Below, piece by piece: positions 57,648 through 64,000 of a DNA stretch of 64,000 bases (position 1 is the first letter of the stretch; every line of letters begins with the position of its first letter). Location of the stretch: NCBI GenBank assembly GCA_014218235.1, contig CM024766.1, positions 18,759,346 through 18,823,345 of the forward strand, given 5' to 3'. Position numbers and translations under genes: made by a program. This stretch comes from Colocasia esculenta (Eukaryota > Streptophyta > Magnoliopsida > Alismatales > Araceae). A model generated the notes under the pieces. It was not told the origin of the DNA. It did no database searches and saw only the letters and a program-made list of their open reading frames with translations.

Positions 57648-60260
57648 ATGAAGACAAGAGGGAAGCGGACTGTCCTCCGGACCCGCCGCCAACCGGGGGA
57701 GGAGGAGGAGGTGATGACGGCGGCAATGGACACGGCGGAGGAGGAAGAGGCCGGACCGGCGGCGGCCGGCGCCGACGGAGACAGTGGACCGGAGGGGGAA
57801 ATCGCCGGAGATGACGAAGGAGGAGATGACACGGAGGCGGAGGCGCCCCGACGGCCCAAGGTAGGTTCTACCAACCCTTAAAAACTCCATGGATGTGCGT
57901 GTGATGTATTTGTACAAGTGGAAAGAGGGGGAAAATAAGGGAGGTTATGTCGGTTATGACAGGAACTTGACGTCCACATCGGCGGACGTCGATGTGATTT
58001 TAACGGCAAAGGTTGGACGCCGACTGAGGAACTGGACGACAGCCACTGACGCGGGTTCTGTGTAAACGACATACCCGTTGTCGTCAATTATGGGTTAATG
58101 GCAATCAATGCTAACGCCTATCTTTGTGTTTTCTGCAAGGTAAGGGCCGGATGAGAAGCAGAGTGACTTGGGACCTATGCTGGGCGTGGTACAGGGCACT
58201 GCCGGAGGCCCAGCAGACCCGGATCGCGAGGATGGGATTCGGGCATCTTCTGTTGGTACGTCCATTCCACGTGGACGTACCGTACTTAGAGGCCCTGAGG
58301 GAGAGGTGGGAGGAGGACTGCAAGGCATTCATCATGCCTTGGGGTCACATGATACCCACGTTGGAGGACGTGGCGTATCTGACGGGACTGCCGGTTCAGG
58401 TAGAGCTGGTGGTTGGACAGGAGAGGAGTGATTACCACGACGACATTGTGGAGCTGTTGGGGCTAGAGTTCGTGGCCGGGAGGAGGAGGCCGATCCGGAG
58501 CATCCTGCTCGGATCCCTGTCAGAGGCCGTGGGGCTGAGGGGTAGGAGGAGAGGGCCCCTAGAGACGCTGGAGGAGTTTTATACAGGAGTGCGGGGGGGG
58601 ACTCGACCTGGGGGATAGGAGTGAGGAGAGGTCGGTGCGGATCTTCGTCGCCTACCTCTTCGGGCGCCTTCTGTTCGCGAAGCAGTCATCCCAGATGAAC
58701 TGCAAGTTTGTGTTGCTGCTGAGGGACCTCACACAGGCGGGACGATATGCATGGGGTGCCACGATGCTAGGGCATCTCTTCTCCCCAGTAGCTCGCGACA
58801 CTCTTAGAGCACCGGGGGCTTCACCCCCTTCCTATAGGTATGCAACTTCCTTTTAAATGCTCATCATTGAATTTAAAATTGATTAAACTACCTGACTGAC
58901 ATTCTCTTTCCTACCTTGCAGATCTGGGGGTACACCCGCTTCCCCATGGGACGTGGGACACAGGTAGAGGGGCGCCAGACCATGGTGCCTCTCATGGCGC
59001 GGTGGGAGGTGGCCCCTGACCCCAGGGTGACAGACCGGTGCGTGGAGGACGTGCGCGCCGCGCTTGACCACTATCCCCACGATCAGGTACAAAACTCTCA
59101 ACTAGCTCTCGTGCATTCTTTCACTTTTGCTTTTGATTAATGTGACTGACCAGTGCTCTCTTCTTTTGCAGGTGGTGTGGACCCCGTATGCGGGGGAGGT
59201 GGATGCGTCGCACCCGGCGGTGGCAGCGGGTCGACCTTTGTTCGACCGCCACCAACTGCTGCTATGCCTAGGGACGTGCGAGGTCCTCTACCTAGAGTTG
59301 GTAGTTCGGACGCTAGGCTGGCACCAGCCGGCCATCGAGGTACCTTCTCTAGGTAGGGAGGGGCACTCGCGCCGCCAGTTCTTCGCCAAGGACCGGGACT
59401 GGAGTGAGGAGCACGGGACCACCGTCGCCTACTGGCGTGAGGGTGGCGAGCAGGTCCTCAAGCAGACAGACCTCGAGGACAGCGCCGCGTACCTGGAGGG
59501 GTACCGAGCACGCTACGCCGGACGACTCCGGCTTGACCGGCGAGTGGTGAGTGAATTTCTAACTCTAAGCCTTTGTCATTTAAATTTCTTGATTTGATTC
59601 TAACCTTGAAGTGTGAATGACAGCTGCTAGAGTTGCAAGCGATCCGCCTCCTGGAGGGGCGATTGGCGGAGCAGGAGGTCGAGCTCGAGAGGCTTCGCGC
59701 CGAGGTGCGGACATTGGTAAGTACATTTCTCAGCCTATCTTGAATTTGATTTGATTTGAAATTGATTTGGAATTGACCAAGATATGTGAATGCAGAAGGG
59801 GGAGCTAGCGAGGGTACGGGCGAGCCGTGACGCGGGGGCGAGCTCGTCCGCCCAGCCAGCTAGAGGGGACCTGGCGGTCCGCCTACAGGAGGCCCTGGAC
59901 CGGGCACAGGAGCGGATCCAAGAGCTCGAGGCCGAGGTAAGACACTGAACCGACACCTTTTCACTCATGATTTGATTGACTTGATTTAACGTGTTTGCTT
60001 CTTTGCTCTTTTGTGTGCAGCGGCAGGGAGGAGGAGTGGCGACCCTCCAGGCGCAGATGGACGGTCTGCGGCTGGAGTTGGTGAGGACAGAGGGTCGCCT
60101 ACTCGAGGCGAGAGAGAGGCAGAGCCAGGCAGAGGCCGACCGGGCGCGGGCGATAGAGGAGCGGGCGCGGACTGTCGCAGATTTAGAGTTCTTGAAGGAC
60201 CGGGTGCTGAAGAAGCGCCAGGAGCAGCAGCGACAGGCCCAGCAGGAGGTAGCCGGATGA
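57648..60260 (+). pseudogene. Plant mobile domain (PMD) gene with coiled-coil tail, seven exons, damaged exon 2
   Basis: Predicted exons: 57648-57860, 58145-58837, 58922-59086, 59172-59546, 59624-59716, 59796-59936 and 60021-60260. All introns are GT...AG and every exon length is a multiple of three, so all junctions are phase 0. Exon 1 is acidic. Exons 2-4 give the PMD: GFGHLLLVRPF, FIMPWGHMIPTLEDVAYLTG, FVAYLFGRLLF, LLRDLTQAGRYAWGA, IWGYTRFP, VVWTPY and GWHQPAIEVP. Exons 5-7 encode a Glu/Arg-rich coiled coil. Exon 2 has a frameshift at a run of eight G (58593-58600), a compensating shift near 58790, and TAG at its last codon. PMD proteins are related to MAIN/MAIL and occur widely in plant transposons. 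The gene is antisense to the Tat pol. Confidence 0.78.
57969..57990. repeat. GACGTC dyad in PMD intron 1
   Basis: GACGTCC, 8 bp, GGACGTC: an inverted dyad 22 bp long, of the same design as 57221, 57294, 47339 and 52736. Confidence 0.6.
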
Positions 60261-61671
60261 TGGGGTCCGTGTTCGGATCTCTCGATGACATTGTGTCACT
60301 GGGAGATCCGTCCGTAGGACGAGGAGGAGCACGACTGGAGGCCTCTACCGCGACGAGACCTCCTGTCCCAGACCGGCGTCAGGAGAGGGAGGAGGAGGAG
60401 GTGAGCAGCTCACATAGGCCGAGGCCTAGCGAGGGGGAGAGGAGAGAGGAGTGACACTTGTACCACCAGGGGTATGCCCCTATCATGATATGTACAGAAT
60501 TTGATCCTTATAGTGAATTTTTGTGGACTTTTGTCATTTGTGTGCTTGAATGATTTGACTTTTGTACTTTGTTTCCTGCATCCACAACACTTTAAAGGAA
60601 AAAGGTTAGTGAGATCTGTCTTTAGCCCCTTGCCTAAATGATGTACCTTTCTTGAGATCTGGTCAAGGGGCTAATATCTAATCAAAGATGAGAACATAAG
60701 AAAAATAACTGAAGGAAAATATGCACATGCATTTTTTTTTCTTGTTTTCTTGATTTTTTTTTTGGATAAGAAAATAAGGAGAATGTTAGTATATATACAT
60801 GGTACCACTATTTTTTTTTTTTTTTGGATTTTGAAAACAAGAGGAAGATATGGACATGGTGAAAAATATATACATCAAGAGACTCTCTTTTTATTTTTTT
60901 CGCATTTTTCCCTTTTTTTTAGATTTTTGGACTCTAAGACACATATCCCTCACATGTCAATGCATATGGTCCGCATGATCTACTTAACCACGGAGGTCAT
61001 GAATAAGGAGGATCGTGCATGAAATCCTTGATGTTGGAAGTTGCCCCTAGCCTTCTTGATATTTTCCACCACGGAAGGTCTTATACGGTCAAATTTGCCC
61101 CTAGGGGGAGGAATTGGAAGAAATGAGTAGGAAGTCGTGTAAGGATTTTGGTTCAAACTACTTTATGTTTCCAAATCAACATCTCATACTAAAAGACTTG
61201 GTCAACAATTATTTTCAGGGGAATCTTTTCATCTTATTTGATTCTTGGGGTGGAGGCACATACTTTTTGCTACCTCCTTGAGTTGGTCAGCCTTTTTCTG
61301 GGTACGTACTTTTTGCTACCCTTTTTTGACCTCTTGGCTTTTCTTTTTTCCTTGAGGCTTGATTTAGCATTCTGCCCCCCCCCTTTTTTTTTTATTGCCC
61401 CTATTTATGGTGACTTTGTCCTTTAGATGGGAGTAGATGGTCCCCCCTACGTAGTTTGCTCCGCTTCCAGACGCGACGAGTGGGAGAAGAATGGGGAAAA
61501 CATTGACCGGATTAGACTGCCCGAGTGTACTTATGATTTTCCAACCAAAGGACAATATCTCAACATCATGTGGTGTGTGAATAAATCCTACCTTACTAAT
61601 GACCAAGTGGAAAAGTAGGGAGTTAAACCCACACTGTTGACAAGTGACGAACGACAGACTTGACTAACTGA
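60261..61671. other. Non-coding 3' region between PMD gene and Tat integrase
   Basis: After the stop at 60260 another frame remains open to 60454 (acidic, Arg-rich), possibly an alternative end of the PMD protein. The rest has long T runs (60731-60762, 60811-60826, 61382-61400), two copies of TACTTTTTGCTACC near 61260 and 61307, and minus-strand AGGGGCAA words. No gene is recognisable. Confidence 0.5.
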
Positions 61672-62184
61672 CTAAGGGTAGCATTTCTTGAGGTAGACTG
61701 CGTTCCATGGGTGTGACAACTCAACTCCTTTGGCATCTACCAACCTATAAGCATTCCCTGAGCATGCTTCTTTGACAACGAATGGACCTTCCCAATTTTC
61801 TTGCAATTTACTCCTGGGACCTGGTGCCTTTATGATTTTGCACTTTAGGACCATTTCACCCACTTCAAATTTTCTCTCAAGAACTCTTTTGGCATAAAAA
61901 CGTGCAATTCTCTGACGGTAAACTTGGGCATAGTCAGCTACTATCATTCGCCTTTCATCTAAGAGTTCAAGTTGTGCCAACAAGGCCTCCCGACGTCGAT
62001 TGGGGTCAAGCTCGGAATCCAGTTGAACTCTAAGTGAAGGGACGAAGATCTCATATGGGAGTATTTCTTCCGATCCATATGTCAAAGCATAGGGGGTTTG
62101 CCCCGTAGGAGTTCGGACCGAGGTGCGATAAGCCCCAAAGAGCTTCAACTAAGCGGTCTGGCCAGTCTGCATTGTGTGAGATTT
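61672..62184 (-). pseudogene. Tat-type integrase, C-terminal part
   Basis: Minus strand. After a stop at 62185 the integrase core continues (AYRTSVRTPTGQTPYALTYG, then a helical region with RRREALLAQLELLDERR and GEMVLKCKI, ending PWNAVYLKKCYP). A frameshift in the GGGG near 62135 precedes it. The sequence matches the integrase end of Tat elements, which lack a chromodomain. Confidence 0.88.
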
Positions 62185-64000
62185 TCATGTTTTCTTTATG
62201 ATTTTGATGAGAGTTTTATTAGTAGCTTCCACTTGTCTATTACCTTGTGGATAATATGGGGATGAATGATGCAAATTGATACCATATTTACCACACATGT
62301 CGCGAAGCTCCTGTGAAGTGAATTGAGGTCCATTGTCGGTGACGATGTCCCGAGGCACGCCGAACCTTGCAAGAATGTTGCGCTTGATGAATTTGACCAC
62401 TGTTGAAGCCTTGACCTCAATGAATGCTTCTGCTTCAGCCCACTTTGTGAAGTACTCCGTGGCGGTCAGGATGAAGGACTTCTTACGGATTTCTCTGGTT
62501 CTGTCCGCGAGTGGACCGACCACGTCGAATGCCCACATGGCGAAAGGCCATGGAGCGATGAGAGGGTGAAGAGAAGAGGAAGGAGCATGAATTTTGTCGC
62601 CGTGCAATTGGCATTTAGCACAGTGATGGACAAAGTGACGACAGTCTTCTTCCATGGTAGGCCAATAGTAGTGTCTTAGCAACTTTTGGGCAATTTCTCT
62701 ACCATTAACATGACCACCACATTCGCTAGAGTGAGCAGCTTCAACAACATCTTGAGACTCGATTTCATCGAGGCAACGAAGATAGATCCCACTGATAGAT
62801 TTCTTGTACAGAATACCACCTATGATCTTGTAACGCTCCGAGACGCGGCGAATGGTCCGTCTATCGGCAGAGGTGGCATAATCGAGGAAGGATCCATCTC
62901 TGAGAAAGTTTTTGATGTCAAAGTACCAAGGATGGCCATCTTCGAGGTCAATTTCTGGCTCTTTTGAGAGAGCGTGGACCCGAAGGGATGGAGACGGAGA
63001 TGTGAGTTGAGAAAACCAAGGATCGACATGGGAAGGGACTCTTAACCTTTGGACGGAGACGGTTTCAGAAGATCTTCCCAAAGGAATGGGAATGGAGGAA
63101 GCTAGGGAAGCGAGAGAATCTACTAGGATATTCTGAGCCCTAAGAGTGTGGACTAGGGTGAGCTTCCTAAACTGTCGGACTACCTTTCCTACCAACTCTT
63201 GGTATGGTTTCAACTTGGGATCCCGTGTCTGGTACTTGCTAAGTGATTGTTGGAGTATCAACTGCGAATCACCAATTATCCTTAACTCTTTGACTCCGAG
63301 CAACAATGCCATTTTCAGCCCAACTAGGAGCGCCTCATACTCGGCCAGATTGTTCGTGGCGTGGAAGGTTAATTGATAGGCGTGCGGAATGACTACCCCT
63401 TCCGGTGAGAGGAGGACTGCCCCTATTCCACACCCTTTGGAATTGAGGGCCCCGTCGAAGTAAAGCACCCATGAAGGTTCACCATCGATAATGGCTCCTA
63501 ACTCTTCATCGGGAAAGCTTTCATCAATGGGAGAGCATGAAGGTAAGGGGTGGTGGGCCAAATGTTCAGCAATAGCGTGCCCCTTGATTGACTTTTGGTT
63601 GACGTAGGTGATGTCAAATTGATTGAGGAAACTTTGCCACCTCATCAACCGATCAGTCAGGACAGGCTTCTCAAGCAAGTACCGAATTGGGTCCATACGC
63701 ACCAGAAATTTCACCTCATGAGCCAGGAAGTAATGTTTCAACTTTTGGGCAACCCAGACGACGGCCGCACACGTTCTTTCCATGGCGGTGTACTTCTTTT
63801 CAGCCTCATTGAACAACTTGGATAGGTAGTACACCGCTCTCTCCTTCTTCTCGTCGTTGTATTGGGCCAAAACTGCTCCAGTTGAATCTTCAGTGGTTGA
63901 CACATAGAGCAGTAAAGGCCGACCCGAGACCGGAGGAGCGAGAACAGGGGGATTGAACAAATAACTCTTCAATTCATCAAAGGCCTTTTGACATTTATCA
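62185..64000 (-). pseudogene. Tat-type pol: RT-linked RNase H, second RNase H, integrase (runs off the right edge)
   Basis: The frame is open to the window edge, where KAFDELKSYLF begins the RT-linked RNase H. That domain (LLYVSTTEDSTGAVLAQ) has lost its usual first Asp. A second RNase H (residues about 168-290 counted from 63972) keeps the expected acidic residues: YFDG 173, AEYEA 211/213, GDSQL 235, VDSLA 285. The integrase has H414, H421, C451, C454, then AFDVVGP (D483), TDNGPQF (D546) and QVEATNK (E582). A stop at 62185 ends the frame. Loss of the first RNase H site with an intact second one is the known Tat pattern. Confidence 0.93.

Larger units (their letters stand above)
43109..64000 (-). 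mobile_element. Tat-type Ty3/gypsy retrotransposon (-), 5' side outside the window
   Basis: On the minus strand the order is RNase H, second RNase H, integrase (64000-61672), a non-coding stretch, two extra genes in antisense (plus strand), a polypurine tract GGAGGGGCATT at 54440-54430, and a 3' LTR starting TGTAGACGC at 54429 and ending ...CGTCCACA at 43109, split by the TR-GAG element at 43937-53991. Tat elements are known to carry extra, often antisense, ORFs between integrase and the 3' LTR, and to have a second, archaeal-like RNase H. The LTR boundaries are inferred from TG/CA ends and the tract. The left target flank would be ACTTA (43104-43108). Confidence 0.65.

Noticed and set aside
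57503..57917. Minus-strand ORFs of 108-123 codons, Ser/Pro/Arg-rich
   Set aside because: Antisense of the GC-rich acidic exon 1 of the PMD gene; no motif.

Overview
The window is a retrotransposon-dense plant nuclear region with no recognisable host gene. The evidence is the set of plant-specific element types: Ty1/copia elements of Sirevirus (SIRE) type, Ty3/gypsy chromoviruses of Tekay/Del type with 3-5 kb LTRs, a Tat-type gypsy element with two RNase H domains, a Cassandra TRIM whose LTRs carry 5S rRNA sequence, and a LINE 3' fragment. The species cannot be named from this sequence.

Layout. 1-4618: 3' end of a decayed chromovirus pol (+) and its 3' LTR (family A). 4619-5678: tandem Cassandra (-) with three LTRs. 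5679-6888: gypsy LTR fragment (family D, +) and AT-rich filler. 6889-10374: solo family-A LTR (-) holding a LINE fragment. 10375-12522: remnant of a reverse-strand copia gag and a copia LTR tail. From about 12523 to beyond the right edge, everything appears to lie inside one old copia element (copia-2): 5' LTR 12523-12928 plus 36341-38137, gag-pol 38140-43054.

Two stacks of insertions sit inside copia-2. Stack 1, in its 5' LTR: solo gypsy LTR B (12929-36340, TSD GAAAT/GAAAC); inside it solo LTR D (from 14391, -); inside that the SIRE-type element copia-1 (15969-35008, perfect TSD CTGAA); and inside the copia-1 gag a gag-only gypsy element, C (18541-25585). Stack 2, just after copia-2 pol: a Tat-type gypsy element (-) from 43109 past the right edge, whose 3' LTR is split by a 10,055-bp gag-only element (43937-53991, perfect TSD AGAAG) with LTRs of about 4.66 kb and only 737 bp between them.

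The Tat element has pol on the minus strand (61672-64000) and two antisense, intron-containing extra genes on the plus strand (55672-57046 and 57648-60260). The second is a plant mobile domain (PMD) gene with a coiled-coil tail. Nearly all coding regions are broken by stops or frameshifts; the gag of element C is the main intact ORF.

The most unusual signal is non-coding. Several unrelated elements carry arrays of short CpG-centred palindromes at fixed spacing. In copia-1, GTCGAC sites come in pairs 21-22 bp apart, and several successive pairs are 73 bp apart, in the LTRs and in the 3' region; isolated pairs also occur at the end of gag and before ORF3. The spacers have little sequence in common. 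Similar 22-bp pairs of GTCGCGA occur in gypsy LTRs, and GACGTC dyads occur in family A and Tat.
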